DNA from: Phenylobacterium sp.
GTDB lineage: Bacteria; Pseudomonadota; Alphaproteobacteria; Caulobacterales; Caulobacteraceae
Assembly (NCBI RefSeq): GCF_016793285.1
Contig: NZ_JAEUMO010000021.1
Span: 1-41,535 of the forward strand
DNA length: 41,535 nucleotides
Direction: 5' to 3'
The position numbers were made by a program, and so were the translations under genes. Shown in pieces: positions 8,015 to 16,854 of this stretch; within the stretch, counting starts at the first letter, position 1, and each line of letters begins with the position of its first letter. The notes beneath the pieces were generated by a model. That model worked only from the letters and a program-made list of their open reading frames with translations, had not been told where the DNA came from and made no database searches.

Positions 8015-8149
8015 CTCGGGTCTCAACGCGGGTCTGGCCGGTTCGTTCGCAACTTCCGGGCCATCCCGAACACAATTGCGCAGACGGCGCCGGACCGCCC
8101 GATCCCTAGGCGAACCGGCGCCCAATTCGCGCGCGCAGAACCGCAGGGC

Positions 8150-8689
8150 TCAGGAAGCGAAGAGGTCCGCCTGCGCCGCGGCCCTCGCGCCCTCGATGCC
8201 GAGCAGCTTCAGCTTGGTGTTCACGCCGCCGCGGGCCGAGAAGCCGCCCGGCTTGCCGCCGGCCGCGGTGACACGGTGGCACGGCACCACGATGGGCCAC
8301 GGGTTCTTGCCCAGCGCCTGACCGACGTCGCGCGCCAGCAGCCGGTCGCCCAGCTTCACCGCGATCTCGCCGTAGGTCAGCGTCTCGCCGGGCGGGATGG
8401 CGCGGGCGATCTCGTAGACGCGCGCGTGGAACTCCGGCGTCTGCGACAGGTCGAGCGGCGCGTCACTGAGATCGACCTTCTCGCCGCGCATCAGCGCGCG
8501 GATGCCCTCGACGGTGGACGCCAGACGATCGGGGATCGCGGCCTCGGTCGCGTCGGGGAACCGGCGCAGGAAACTGCGGCGCGAGTTGTCGGTATCGCGC
8601 TCGGGCAGATGGCAGGCGACGAGGCCCGCGTCGTTCCAGGCGATGCCGGCGAACCCGATTGCGGTCTCGAACAAGGCGTATTGGGTCAT
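8150..8689 (-). CDS. ogt: Methylated-DNA--protein-cysteine methyltransferase
   Basis: 179 residues. It repairs O6-alkylguanine by moving the alkyl group to its own cysteine, a suicide reaction. The acceptor is C137 in IVVPCHRVTAAGG, preceded by the helix-turn-helix-like DNA-binding stretch with TYGEIAVKLGD and ARDVGQALGKNP. It lacks an Ada N-terminal domain, so it is the Ogt/MGMT form. It is divergent from ffh with 257 nt between starts. Confidence 0.93.
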   Translation of the reverse strand: MTQYALFETAIGFAGIAWNDAGLVACHLPERDTDNSRRSFLRRFPDATEAAIPDRLASTVEGIRALMRGEKVDLSDAPLDLSQTPEFHARVYEIARAIPPGETLTYGEIAVKLGDRLLARDVGQALGKNPWPIVVPCHRVTAAGGKPGGFSARGGVNTKLKLLGIEGARAAAQADLFAS

Positions 8690-8763
8690 AACGCCAAGAT
8701 AAGGCCGTTCGCCGAAAGTCGCTGGCGGCTTTCGGACATGGATCGCGTTGGCAGGGCCTTTTC

Positions 8764-8792
8764 TTGACCTGACAGCGTCTTTCGCCCATAAG
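8764..8792 (+). promoter_or_regulatory. Candidate promoter of the ffh-rpsP-rimM operon
   Basis: TTGACC (8764-8769) and CATAAG (8787-8792) are separated by exactly 17 bases. The -35 matches five of six and the -10 four of six bases of the general consensus. Transcription from about 8799 would give a leader of about 150 nt before ffh, including the hairpin at 8889-8916. Confidence 0.45.
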
Positions 8793-8888
8793 CGCGCCCT
8801 TCCGGCGCCAACCTCGGTCAGCGCCCTCTACCGCTACGACCCCCATGGCCCCAATTCAAAGGGTCCTCTGGGACGAGAGCGGCGAGGC

Positions 8889-8916
8889 CCCCCGTCCACG
8901 CAATCGTGCACGGGGG
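8889..8916 (+). other. Strong hairpin in the ffh leader
   Basis: CCCCCGT (8889-8895) pairs with ACGGGGG (8910-8916), and inside it CACG pairs with CGTG across one C-C mismatch, with loop CAAT. No U-run follows directly, so it is not a standard terminator. It lies 30 nt before the ffh start. The 257-nt gap 8690-8946 holds no gene that I can see, and no SRP RNA tetraloop pattern. Confidence 0.55.
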
Positions 8917-8946
8917 TCGACTGCGTTTGGGCCTTAGGAGCGGCAT

Positions 8947-10461
8947 TTGTTCGACGCGCTGACAGATCGGCTGACAGGGGTCTTCGACCGGCTTTCCGGC
9001 AAGGGCGTGCTGTCCGAGAAGGACGTCACCGAGGTGATGCGCGAAATCCGCGTCGCCCTGCTCGAGGCCGACGTCGCGCTGCCGGTCGTCCGCGACTTCA
9101 TCGCCAAGGCGACCGAGGCCGCCACGGGCGAGGCGGTGATCCGCTCGGTGCGGCCCGCCGACCAGGTGGTGAAGATCACCTACGACGGCCTGGTCGAGAT
9201 GCTGGGCGGCTCGGGCGAGCCGCAGAGCCTGAACATCTCGCTGAACCCGCCGACGGTCATCATGATGGCGGGCCTCCAGGGCTCGGGTAAGACCACCACT
9301 GCCGGCAAGCTGGCGCTGCGCCTCGTCAAGGAGCGCAAGAAGGTCCTGCTGGCCTCGCTCGACACCCGCCGCCCGGCCGCCATGGAGCAGCTCGGCATGC
9401 TGGCCGAGCAGGCGGGCGCCAACTTCCTGCCGATCGTCCAGGGCCAGGCCGCCGCCGACATCGCGCGCCGCGCCATGCAGGCGGCGAAGCTGCAGGGCTT
9501 CGACATCCTGATCCTCGACACCGCCGGCCGCACGACGATCGACGAGGCGATGATGGCCGAGGCGGCCGAGATCGCGAAGATCTCGACGCCGTCCGAGACC
9601 CTGCTGGTCGCCGATGCGCTGACCGGCCAGGACGCCGTGCGCACCGCCAAGGCCTTCCACGAGCGCCTGCCGCTGACCGGACTGGTGCTGACCCGCGCCG
9701 ACGGCGACGGCCGCGGGGGCGCGGCGCTCTCGATGCGCGCCGTCACCGGCCTGCCGATCAAGTTCCTCGGCGTTTCGGAGAAGATCGACGGCCTGGACGC
9801 CTTCGACGCCGACCGCGTGGCCGGCCGCATTCTGGGACGCGGCGACGTCGTGGCGCTTGTCGAGAAGGCCGCCCAGGAGCTCGACATCGCCAAGGCGGAA
9901 GCCACGGCCAAGAAGCTCGCCAAGGGCCAGTTCGACCTCGACATGATGGCCGACCAGCTCGCCCAGATGAAGCGCATGGGCGGCATGGAGGGCATGATGG
10001 GCCTGCTGCCCGGCGTGGCGAAGATGAAGAAGCAGATCGCCGAGAGCGGCCTGAACGACAAGAGCTTCGACCGCCAGATGGCGATCATCTCGTCGATGAC
10101 GAAGCAGGAACGGAAGAAGCCCGACATCCTGGCCGCCTCGCGCAAGCGCCGCATCGCCGCGGGCTCGGGCGTCGACGTGGCCGAGGTGAACCGGCTCCTG
10201 AAGCAGCACCGCCAGATGGCCGACGCCTTCAAGGCGCTGAGCAAGAACGGCGGCAAGGGCTTCGGCCAGATGGCCAGGATGCTGGGCGGCGGGAATCTCG
10301 ACATGGGCAAGATCGCCCAGATGACGGGGCAGCCCGCGCCCACCCCCGAACAGCTCGAACAGATGCAGGCCCAGCTCAAGAACATGCCGGGCGGCCTGCC
10401 GAAACTTCCCGGATTGGGCGGCGGCGGCCTCCCTCCCGGTTTCAACCCCTTCAAGAAATAG
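8947..10461 (+). CDS. ffh: Signal recognition particle GTPase Ffh
   Basis: 504 residues from TTG 8947, which has AGGAG (8936-8940) six bases upstream. Ffh binds signal sequences and 4.5S RNA and docks to FtsY at the inner membrane. The N domain covers about residues 1-95. The G domain has the P-loop GLQGSGKTTTAGK (about 105-117), DTRRPAAMEQL, DTAGR, and TRADGD in place of the usual TKxD. The Met-rich M domain begins about 310 with MKRMGGMEGMMGLLPG. The last 70 residues are Gly/Pro/Met-rich and longer than in E. coli. rpsP follows after 24 nt. Confidence 0.97.
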   Translation: MFDALTDRLTGVFDRLSGKGVLSEKDVTEVMREIRVALLEADVALPVVRDFIAKATEAATGEAVIRSVRPADQVVKITYDGLVEMLGGSGEPQSLNISLNPPTVIMMAGLQGSGKTTTAGKLALRLVKERKKVLLASLDTRRPAAMEQLGMLAEQAGANFLPIVQGQAAADIARRAMQAAKLQGFDILILDTAGRTTIDEAMMAEAAEIAKISTPSETLLVADALTGQDAVRTAKAFHERLPLTGLVLTRADGDGRGGAALSMRAVTGLPIKFLGVSEKIDGLDAFDADRVAGRILGRGDVVALVEKAAQELDIAKAEATAKKLAKGQFDLDMMADQLAQMKRMGGMEGMMGLLPGVAKMKKQIAESGLNDKSFDRQMAIISSMTKQERKKPDILAASRKRRIAAGSGVDVAEVNRLLKQHRQMADAFKALSKNGGKGFGQMARMLGGGNLDMGKIAQMTGQPAPTPEQLEQMQAQLKNMPGGLPKLPGLGGGGLPPGFNPFKK

Positions 10462-10485
10462 CTTTCAGACCAAGGACTAAGACCA

Positions 10486-11028
10486 ATGCTGAAGATCCGT
10501 CTCGCCCGTGGCGGCGCCAAGAAGCGCCCCTACTACTCGATCGTCGTCGCCGACAGCCACTCGCCCCGCGACGGCCGTTTCATCGAGAAGGTGGGCAGCT
10601 ACAACCCGCTGCTGAAGAAGGACGACCCGAACCGCGTCGTCCTGAACCAGGAGCGCATCGGCGAATGGCTCGCGAAGGGCGCCCAGCCGACCGACCGCGT
10701 GGCCCGTGAACTGGGCAAGCTCGGCGTCGTGAAGTGGGAAGCCGGCAACAACCCGAACAAGGGCCAGCCGGGCACGAAGGCCAAGGAACGTGCGGAAGAG
10801 CGCGCCCAGCGCGAAGCCGACCGCGCCGCGGCCGCCGAGGAAGCCAAGAACAACCCGCCGCCGGTGGAAGAGCCCGCCGCTGAAGAAGCCGCTCCGGTCG
10901 AAGCCGCTGCCGAAGAAGCCCCGGCCGTTGAAGCCGCGGCCGAGGAAGCCCCGGCCGCCGAAGCTGCTGCTGAAGAGGCCCCGGCTGCTGAGGAAGCTCC
11001 GGCCGCCGAAGGCGAAGAGCAGGCCTAA
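10486..11028 (+). CDS. rpsP: 30S ribosomal protein S16 with long acidic tail
   Basis: 180 residues, about twice the usual 80-90. Residues 1-80 are canonical S16, beginning [17 protein letters not shown] and including GSYNPL and a segment with [16 protein letters not shown]. After about residue 100 comes a charged helix ([17 protein letters not shown]), then a low-complexity tail of AAEEAPA-like repeats. The tail is strongly acidic and Ala/Pro-rich. Long S16 tails occur in Caulobacterales; their role is unknown to me. The gene sits between ffh and rimM, and rimM acts on 30S assembly. Confidence 0.97.
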   Translation: MLKIRLARGGAKKRPYYSIVVADSHSPRDGRFIEKVGSYNPLLKKDDPNRVVLNQERIGEWLAKGAQPTDRVARELGKLGVVKWEAGNNPNKGQPGTKAKERAEERAQREADRAAAAEEAKNNPPPVEEPAAEEAAPVEAAAEEAPAVEAAAEEAPAAEAAAEEAPAAEEAPAAEGEEQA

Positions 11029-11037
11029 GCCTGCCGG

Positions 11038-11544
11038 ATGGGATCTGATCTCATCCAGGTGGGTCGCGTCGCGGGCGCCTTCGGGGTCCGCGGCGAGGTC
11101 CGCATCACCAGCTTCACGGCCGAGCCTGCGGCCCTGCTGGAGTACAAGGATCTGAAGCGTGAGGACGGCTCGGTCGGCCTCACGCTCCTGTCCGGCCGCC
11201 CCGCCAAGGGCGGCGTCGTCGCGCGCGCCCGCGAGATCGAGACGCGCGAGCAGGCCGAGGCGCTCCGCGGCCTCAAGCTCTTCATCGACCGCGCGGCGTT
11301 GCCCGAGCCCGACGAGGACGAATTCTACGTCACCGACCTGATCGGCCTTTCGGTCGAGACCGCCGACGGCGCAGCGCTCGGGACCGTGAAAGCGGTGCAG
11401 GACTTCGGCGCCGGCGACCTGCTGGAGATCGTCCCGCCCGAGGGCGGGGCCACGTGGTATCTCCCCTTCACGCGCGAGGCCGTGCCCGAGGTGCGGATCG
11501 CGGAGCGCAAGGTCGTGGGCGTCCGGCCGCCCGAGATCGAGTAA
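11038..11544 (+). CDS. rimM: 16S rRNA processing protein RimM
   Basis: 168 residues from ATG 11038, nine bases after the rpsP stop. The N-terminal beta-barrel opens with [18 protein letters not shown]. The C-terminal PRC-barrel has [15 protein letters not shown] and GAGDLLEIV, ending with a [12 protein letters not shown] segment. RimM binds S19 and helps mature the 30S head. In most proteobacteria trmD and rplS follow; here rdgB follows instead. Confidence 0.95.
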   Translation: MGSDLIQVGRVAGAFGVRGEVRITSFTAEPAALLEYKDLKREDGSVGLTLLSGRPAKGGVVARAREIETREQAEALRGLKLFIDRAALPEPDEDEFYVTDLIGLSVETADGAALGTVKAVQDFGAGDLLEIVPPEGGATWYLPFTREAVPEVRIAERKVVGVRPPEIE

Positions 11545-11569
11545 GACGAGATCGAATAGGGAGTTCGCC

Positions 11570-12169
11570 ATGCCGCTGAAGCTGGAGCCCGGGACGCGGC
11601 TGGTCGTCGCCACGCATAATCCGGGCAAGGCGCGCGAGCTGGCTGAGATCCTGGAGGACCGCTTCGAGCTGGTGGCTGCGGGCGAGCTGGGCCTCCCCGA
11701 ACCCGACGAGACCGAGCAGACCTTCGTGGGCAACGCGCTGCTGAAGGCGCGCGCCGCGGCCGACGCGTCGGGCCTGATCGCGCTCGCCGACGACTCGGGG
11801 CTGTCGGTGAGGGCGCTGGACGGCGCGCCGGGCATCTATTCGGCGCGCTGGGCGGGGCCTTCGAAGGACTTCGCCCTGGCGATGCGGAAGGTCGAGGAGC
11901 GGCTGGAGGAAGTGGGCGGCGACGACGCCTCGGCGTGGTTCACCTCGGCGCTGGCAGTGGCCTGGCCGAACGGTCCGGCGGTGGTCGTGGAGGGCCGCGT
12001 CGACGGGACGCTCACCTTCCCGCCGCGCGGCGACAAGGGCTTCGGCTACGACCCCATCTTCATTCCCCAGGGCTTCGACCTGACCTTCGGCGAGATGGAG
12101 CCCGCGGCGAAGGACGCCATGAGCCACCGGGCGCGGGCCTTCGGGAAGCTGAAAGCCGCGCTGCTTTGA
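11570..12169 (+). CDS. rdgB: Non-canonical purine NTP pyrophosphatase (RdgB/HAM1)
   Basis: 199 residues. It hydrolyses dITP, ITP and XTP to monophosphates and so keeps deaminated purines out of nucleic acids. Signature stretches are [17 protein letters not shown] (residues 9-25), [17 protein letters not shown], the metal-site segment [20 protein letters not shown], and the C-terminal [17 protein letters not shown] lies seven bases before ATG 11570. Its stop overlaps the TTG start of hemW. Confidence 0.95.
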   Translation: MPLKLEPGTRLVVATHNPGKARELAEILEDRFELVAAGELGLPEPDETEQTFVGNALLKARAAADASGLIALADDSGLSVRALDGAPGIYSARWAGPSKDFALAMRKVEERLEEVGGDDASAWFTSALAVAWPNGPAVVVEGRVDGTLTFPPRGDKGFGYDPIFIPQGFDLTFGEMEPAAKDAMSHRARAFGKLKAALL

Positions 12170-13326
12170 CCGAACCCTCGCCGCTGGGGGTCTACGTCCA
12201 CTGGCCCTATTGCGCGCGCATCTGTCCCTACTGCGACTTCAACGTCTTCAGGGCGAAGGGCCGCGAAGGCGAGGCAACCGGGCTGGCGCGCGCCATCGTC
12301 GCCGACCTCTCGGCGCAGCGTGAACTCAGCGGGGCGCGCGAACTGGTCTCGGTGTTCTTCGGCGGCGGCACGCCCTCGCTGATGGAGCCGGCGGCGGTCG
12401 GCGAGATCGTCGCCGCGGCGCGGCGCCTGTGGACCCCGCGCGACGACCTGGAGGTCAGCCTGGAGGCCAACCCGACCGACGCCGAAGCCGACCGGTTCGC
12501 GGCGCTGGCCGACGCGGGCGTGAACCGCCTGTCGCTGGGCCTCCAGTCGCTGGACGACGCGGCGCTGCGGTTCCTGGGCCGTAATCACGACGCGGCCGAG
12601 GGTCTGCGCGCGGCAGAGGCGGCGGCGAAAGCGTTCCCGCGCCTGTCGGTCGACCTGATCTACGCCCTGCCCGACCAGACGCCGGGCGCTTGGCGCGCCG
12701 AGCTGGAGGCCGCCGTCGCGCTCGGCGCGGAGCACGTCTCGCCCTATCAGCTCACCATCGAGGAGGGCACCGCGTTCGCCCGCGCGGTGCGCCGGGGCCG
12801 CTTCGCGCCGCCGGACGACGAGGCGGGCGCCGACCTGTACGACACCACCCAGGCCGTGCTGGAGCAGCACGGCTTCCACGCCTACGAGGTCTCGAACCAT
12901 GCGAGGGGCGAGGGGGCGCGGTCGCGGCACAACCTCGTCTACTGGCGGGGCTGGGACTACGTCGGTGTCGGCCCCGGCGCGCACGGCCGCGTCACTCTCG
13001 GCGGCGCCCGCGAGGCGACGGAAGCGGCGGACCGGCCGGCAGACTATATCCGCCGGGTCGGCGAGACCGGCGTGGGCTTCGCCAGCCGCGAGACCCTCAC
13101 GCCCGCCGAGGCCGCGGCGGAGCGCCTGCTGAGCGGCCTGCGCATCGCCGACGGCGTGCCGTTCGCCGACCTCGCCGCGCTCGGGCTGGAGCCCGGCCAT
13201 GCCACTGTGCAGCATCTCGTCGAACTAGGCCTCGTCACCGCCGACGCCGGGCGCCTGCAGGCGACGCCGGACGGGCGGCGCGTCCTCGACCGCGTGACGG
13301 CGGAACTGGCGCTGGCGAACGGCTGA
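12166..13326 (+). CDS. hemW: HemW, radical SAM heme chaperone
   Basis: 386 residues. The start is TTG 12166, overlapping the rdgB stop by four bases (TTGA); no later start keeps the conserved N-terminus [19 protein letters not shown]. The 4Fe-4S motif is CARICPYC (C-x3-C-x2-C), as in HemW and HemN. The next conserved parts are [11 protein letters not shown] and [11 protein letters not shown], and the C-terminal domain of HemW is present. It lacks the N-terminal extension of true HemN. HemW delivers heme to respiratory proteins. The gene order rdgB-hemW is common in alphaproteobacteria. Confidence 0.93.
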   Translation: MTEPSPLGVYVHWPYCARICPYCDFNVFRAKGREGEATGLARAIVADLSAQRELSGARELVSVFFGGGTPSLMEPAAVGEIVAAARRLWTPRDDLEVSLEANPTDAEADRFAALADAGVNRLSLGLQSLDDAALRFLGRNHDAAEGLRAAEAAAKAFPRLSVDLIYALPDQTPGAWRAELEAAVALGAEHVSPYQLTIEEGTAFARAVRRGRFAPPDDEAGADLYDTTQAVLEQHGFHAYEVSNHARGEGARSRHNLVYWRGWDYVGVGPGAHGRVTLGGAREATEAADRPADYIRRVGETGVGFASRETLTPAEAAAERLLSGLRIADGVPFADLAALGLEPGHATVQHLVELGLVTADAGRLQATPDGRRVLDRVTAELALANG

Positions 13327-13372
13327 GCGTCACGGCCGGCGCCCGCGCAGCGGCGCCATCCTTTGGGTGGGC

Positions 13373-13402
13373 CATGAAGGAGGCGGAAGGACGCGGAAGG
13401 AG
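13373..13402. repeat. Short intergenic repeat with 9-10-nt period
   Basis: GGCGGAAGG (13382-13390) and ACGCGGAAGG (13391-13400) stand in tandem between hemW and rsmI. The unit is like those at 30361-30474 and, more distantly, the complement of 32602-32646. No other feature is seen in the 138-nt gap. Confidence 0.5.
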
Positions 13403-13464
13403 TCCGGCGCTCTTCCACCCTGGGCTCTCTTGCCTTTGTGGGCCGGAGCGGCGAACCCTCGGCC

Positions 13465-14328
13465 ATGGCCCGCGCCCTTCCGCCTCCGCAGCTCGACGAT
13501 GCGCCGCTGGCGCCGGGGCTCTACGTCGTGGCGACGCCGATCGGGAACCTGCGCGACATCACGCTGCGCGCGCTCGACGTGCTCGGCCAGGCCGACCTGG
13601 TGCTGGCCGAGGACACGCGGGTGACGGCCAGGCTGCTGCAGGCGTTCGGCCTTTCGGCGAAGCTCGAGCGCCACGACGAGCACGCCGCCGAACGGGCGCG
13701 GCCCAAGGCCATGGCGCTGCTGGCCGACGGCGGCCGGGTGGCGCTCGTGAGCGACGCGGGCACGCCGCTGATCTCGGATCCCGGCTACCGGCTGGTGCGC
13801 GAGGCCGCCGCCGCCGGCCATGCGGTCCACCCGATCCCCGGCGCCTCGGCGCTGCTGGCGGGCCTGTCGGCGGCTGGGCTACCGACCGACCGCTTCCTGT
13901 TCGTGGGCTTTCCGCCGCCGAAATCGGCGGCCCGCCGCACCTTCCTGGCGGAGTTCGCCGGCGTGCGCGCCACGCTCGTGTTCTTCGAGGGCGGTTCGCG
14001 GCTGGCGGAGAGCCTGGCCGACATGGCCGCGGTCCTCGGCGACCGCGAGGCCGTCGTCGCGCGCGAGATCACCAAGCTCTACGAGACCTTCTACCGCGGC
14101 CCGCTGCCCGAACTGGCGGCCGACCCGAAGCTGGACGCCCCCAGGGGCGAGATCGTGATCCTGGTGGCGCCGGGCCGCGAGGTGGAGGCCACCGCCGCCG
14201 ATGCGGACGCCGCCCTGGCCGACGCGCTTACCCGCCTCAAGCCTGCCGATGCCGCCGCCGAGGTGGCCAAGGCGCTCGGCCTCCCTCGCCGCGAACTCTA
14301 CCGCCGGGCCATGGAGCTGAAGCGGTGA
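13465..14328 (+). CDS. rsmI: 16S rRNA (cytidine-1402-2'-O)-methyltransferase RsmI
   Basis: 287 residues from ATG 13465; an in-frame GTG at 13438 is possible but adds non-conserved residues. The tetrapyrrole-methylase fold is marked by GLYVVATPIGNLRDIT, VLAEDTRVTARLL, VALVSDAGTPLISDPGYRL and HPIPGASALLAGLSAAGLP. It 2'-O-methylates C1402 in the ribosomal P site. Its stop overlaps the GTG start of yraN by four bases (GTGA), a sign of translational coupling. Confidence 0.95.
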   Translation: MARALPPPQLDDAPLAPGLYVVATPIGNLRDITLRALDVLGQADLVLAEDTRVTARLLQAFGLSAKLERHDEHAAERARPKAMALLADGGRVALVSDAGTPLISDPGYRLVREAAAAGHAVHPIPGASALLAGLSAAGLPTDRFLFVGFPPPKSAARRTFLAEFAGVRATLVFFEGGSRLAESLADMAAVLGDREAVVAREITKLYETFYRGPLPELAADPKLDAPRGEIVILVAPGREVEATAADADAALADALTRLKPADAAAEVAKALGLPRRELYRRAMELKR

Positions 14329-14696
14329 ACGACCGCGCCGCGCGCGGGGCGGCGGCCCGGCTTTCGGGACGGCGCGCCGAGGTCTGGGCGGCGGCGTGGC
14401 TGATGGCGAAGGGGTATCGCATCCTGGGTTTCCGCCTGAAGACCCCGATCGCCGAGATCGACCTCCTGGCGCACCGCGGCGACACGCTGGCCGTCGTCGA
14501 GGTCAAGAGCCGCACCAGTCTCGAGGCTGCGCTCGAGACGGTGACCTTCGACCAGCGCGACCGGCTGCGGCGCGCCGGGAGCCACCTGGCCGCGAACCGG
14601 CCGGGCCTGAAGGGGTGCGGCGTGCGCCTGGACCTCGTGGCCTTGGCGCCCGGGCGACTTCCTAGGCATATACCCGACGCGTGGAAGGGCGGCTGA
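14325..14696 (+). CDS. yraN: YraN family (UPF0102) nuclease-like protein
   Basis: 123 residues from GTG 14325. The restriction-endonuclease-like core is visible: AEVWAAAWLMAKGYRILGFRLKT in parts, AEIDLLAHRGDTLAVVEVKSR with the catalytic-type D-x-(E)VK pattern, and KGCGVRLDLVAL. The biochemical role of YraN is poorly known. The rsmI-yraN pair is widely conserved. Its 3' end overlaps the proposed start of the SirB1-like gene by 16 bases. Confidence 0.9.
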   Translation: MNDRAARGAAARLSGRRAEVWAAAWLMAKGYRILGFRLKTPIAEIDLLAHRGDTLAVVEVKSRTSLEAALETVTFDQRDRLRRAGSHLAANRPGLKGCGVRLDLVALAPGRLPRHIPDAWKGG

Positions 14697-15532
14697 CGTC
14701 GCAGCCGCTACGGGAGATGGACCGCGAAGAGGCCGAGACCATCCTGTCCGAGGCGGGGGGCGCCGCGGACACGGAGTTTCCGCTGCTGGAGGCGGCGATC
14801 GCGTGCGCGGTCCACGAGGACCCCGCGCGCGATCCCGCCGCCGCGCGCGAACTCGCCCGCCGCGGCGTGGAGCGCCTGAGCGAGCGGCTGAAGCGCGAGA
14901 GTCCGGAGGAGGCCATCGCCGAGACCATGGCCGGCGACCTGGGCCTCGGCGGCGACCTGTTCACCCTGGACGACCCCGACAACGCCGACATCCTGTCGGT
15001 GGCGACCCGGCGGCGCGGCCTGGCGGTGACCATCGGGCTCTTCTACCTGCACGCGGCGAGGAAGTGCGGCCTGACGGTGCAGGGCGTCGACTTCCCGGGC
15101 CACTTCCTGCTGCGGATCGAGACGGAGGAAGGACCGCTGGCCCTGGATCCCTTCTCCGAGGGGCGCGTCGTGCTGCCGTCCGAACTGACGCGCCGCGCGC
15201 TGCACGCGGGCCTCACGCCCAACGTCGCCGACCGGCTCGACCGCCTGATGGCGCCGGTCAGCGACCGCGCCGTGCTGCTGCGCCTGCAGAACGTCTGCTA
15301 CGCCACCGCCAGCAACGCCGGCGACTACGCGCGCGCCGAGCGCGCCGCGCTCCGGCGTGCGCTCCTCGACCCACCGGACCACCGCCCCTGGCTCGACGTC
15401 GCGGCGGCCCGCGAAGGGCAGGGCGCGCTGGCCGGAGCCCTTGAGGCGTTGCAGAAGGCCACCGCGCTGGACGGCGGCGCGGCGCTTGCGGCCCGGGCGG
15501 CGCGCGAGCGGGTGAGGCTGCGGCTCAATTGA
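14681..15532 (+). CDS. SirB1 family transglutaminase-like/TPR protein
   Basis: 283 residues from GTG 14681; an ATG at 14717 is an alternative but its GGGAG lies directly against it. The N-terminal transglutaminase-like half contains PRRRGLAVTIGLFYLH-type sequence (seen as RRRGLAVTIGLFYLHAARKC) and VDFPGHFLLRI, the latter the SirB1 signature. The C-terminal part has TPR-like helices (SNAGDYARAERAALRRALL, then EGQGALAGALEALQKA). Function is unknown; the catalytic triad of real transglutaminases is not evident. It lies in the rsmI-yraN-gshB block. Confidence 0.85.
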   Translation: MEGRLTSQPLREMDREEAETILSEAGGAADTEFPLLEAAIACAVHEDPARDPAAARELARRGVERLSERLKRESPEEAIAETMAGDLGLGGDLFTLDDPDNADILSVATRRRGLAVTIGLFYLHAARKCGLTVQGVDFPGHFLLRIETEEGPLALDPFSEGRVVLPSELTRRALHAGLTPNVADRLDRLMAPVSDRAVLLRLQNVCYATASNAGDYARAERAALRRALLDPPDHRPWLDVAAAREGQGALAGALEALQKATALDGGAALAARAARERVRLRLN

Positions 15533-15708
15533 GCGAGGCCTCCACCAACGAGGTCATGCGGATGATCTTCTTCGACGCCCCGCCGGTCGGATGGACCACG
15601 GTCTTCGGCTGGAGCAGCGCCGGGCGCCAGACGCTGCCGAACCAGTGGGTCGGAAGCATCGTGAGCGTGAGGGACCGCCTCAACGCCGCGCGTGAACGCT
15701 GGCGGTAG
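15529..15708 (+). CDS. Small unrecognised protein, 59 residues
   Basis: TTG 15529 overlaps the preceding stop as TTGA, the same junction type as rdgB-hemW. The peptide starts MSEASTNEVMRMIFFDAPP (first residue from TTG), is rich in aromatic and hydrophobic residues in the middle (VGWTTVFGW) and ends in a basic helix with RDRLNAARERWR. Third codon positions are mostly G or C, as in neighbours. An internal ATG at 15556 is an alternative start. I do not recognise the family. Confidence 0.5.
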   Translation: MSEASTNEVMRMIFFDAPPVGWTTVFGWSSAGRQTLPNQWVGSIVSVRDRLNAARERWR

Positions 15709-15758
15709 CGGCGGCGAGGCCCTACATCGGCTGAGCTTCAGGTCGGAAGGACGCCCGT

Positions 15759-16706
<948 letters not shown>

Positions 16707-16719
16707 TTCCGTCTCACAG

Positions 16720-16748
16720 GAGACGTCCGGAAGTTACGGAATCGTCTC
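16720..16748 (+). terminator. Terminator-like hairpin after gshB
   Basis: GAGACG (16720-16725) pairs with CGTCTC (16743-16748), and TCCG (16726-16729) with CGGA (16737-16740) past a two-base bulge; loop of seven. It starts 14 nt after the gshB stop. The T-content afterwards is modest. Confidence 0.55.
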
Positions 16749-16804
16749 ACTTTCCCTCTAAGTTCCCAATTTGTTCTTGATCTGAGCCAGGCGACATGCT
16801 TGGT

Positions 16805-16813
16805 TGTGGATAA
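16805..16813 (-). promoter_or_regulatory. Consensus DnaA box
   Basis: The minus strand reads TTATCCACA exactly at 16805-16813, 42 nt upstream of the comM start. It is a single site; no second box or AT-rich stretch is nearby, so this is not an origin. It may be a regulatory or titration site, or chance. Confidence 0.4.
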
Positions 16814-16854
16814 CTTTTGGCCGACCACAATGGGTTGATCGGGGGGTGAGCACG

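Noticed and set aside
8690-8946. SRP RNA gene next to ffh
   Set aside because: The hairpin at 8889-8916 lacks the GGAA-type tetraloop and the conserved asymmetric loop of 4.5S RNA.
10856-11028. Repeats at the end of rpsP as a mobile or CRISPR-like array
   Set aside because: They are codons of an Ala/Glu/Pro-rich protein tail, unequal in length and in frame.
12690-14696. Long plus-strand frame across hemW and rsmI
   Set aside because: Only its last part, from GTG 14325, is yraN. The rest is Arg/Gly/Ala-rich shadow of hemW and rsmI.
16707-16854. Replication origin
   Set aside because: There is one DnaA box only, with no cluster of boxes, AT-rich stretch or origin genes.
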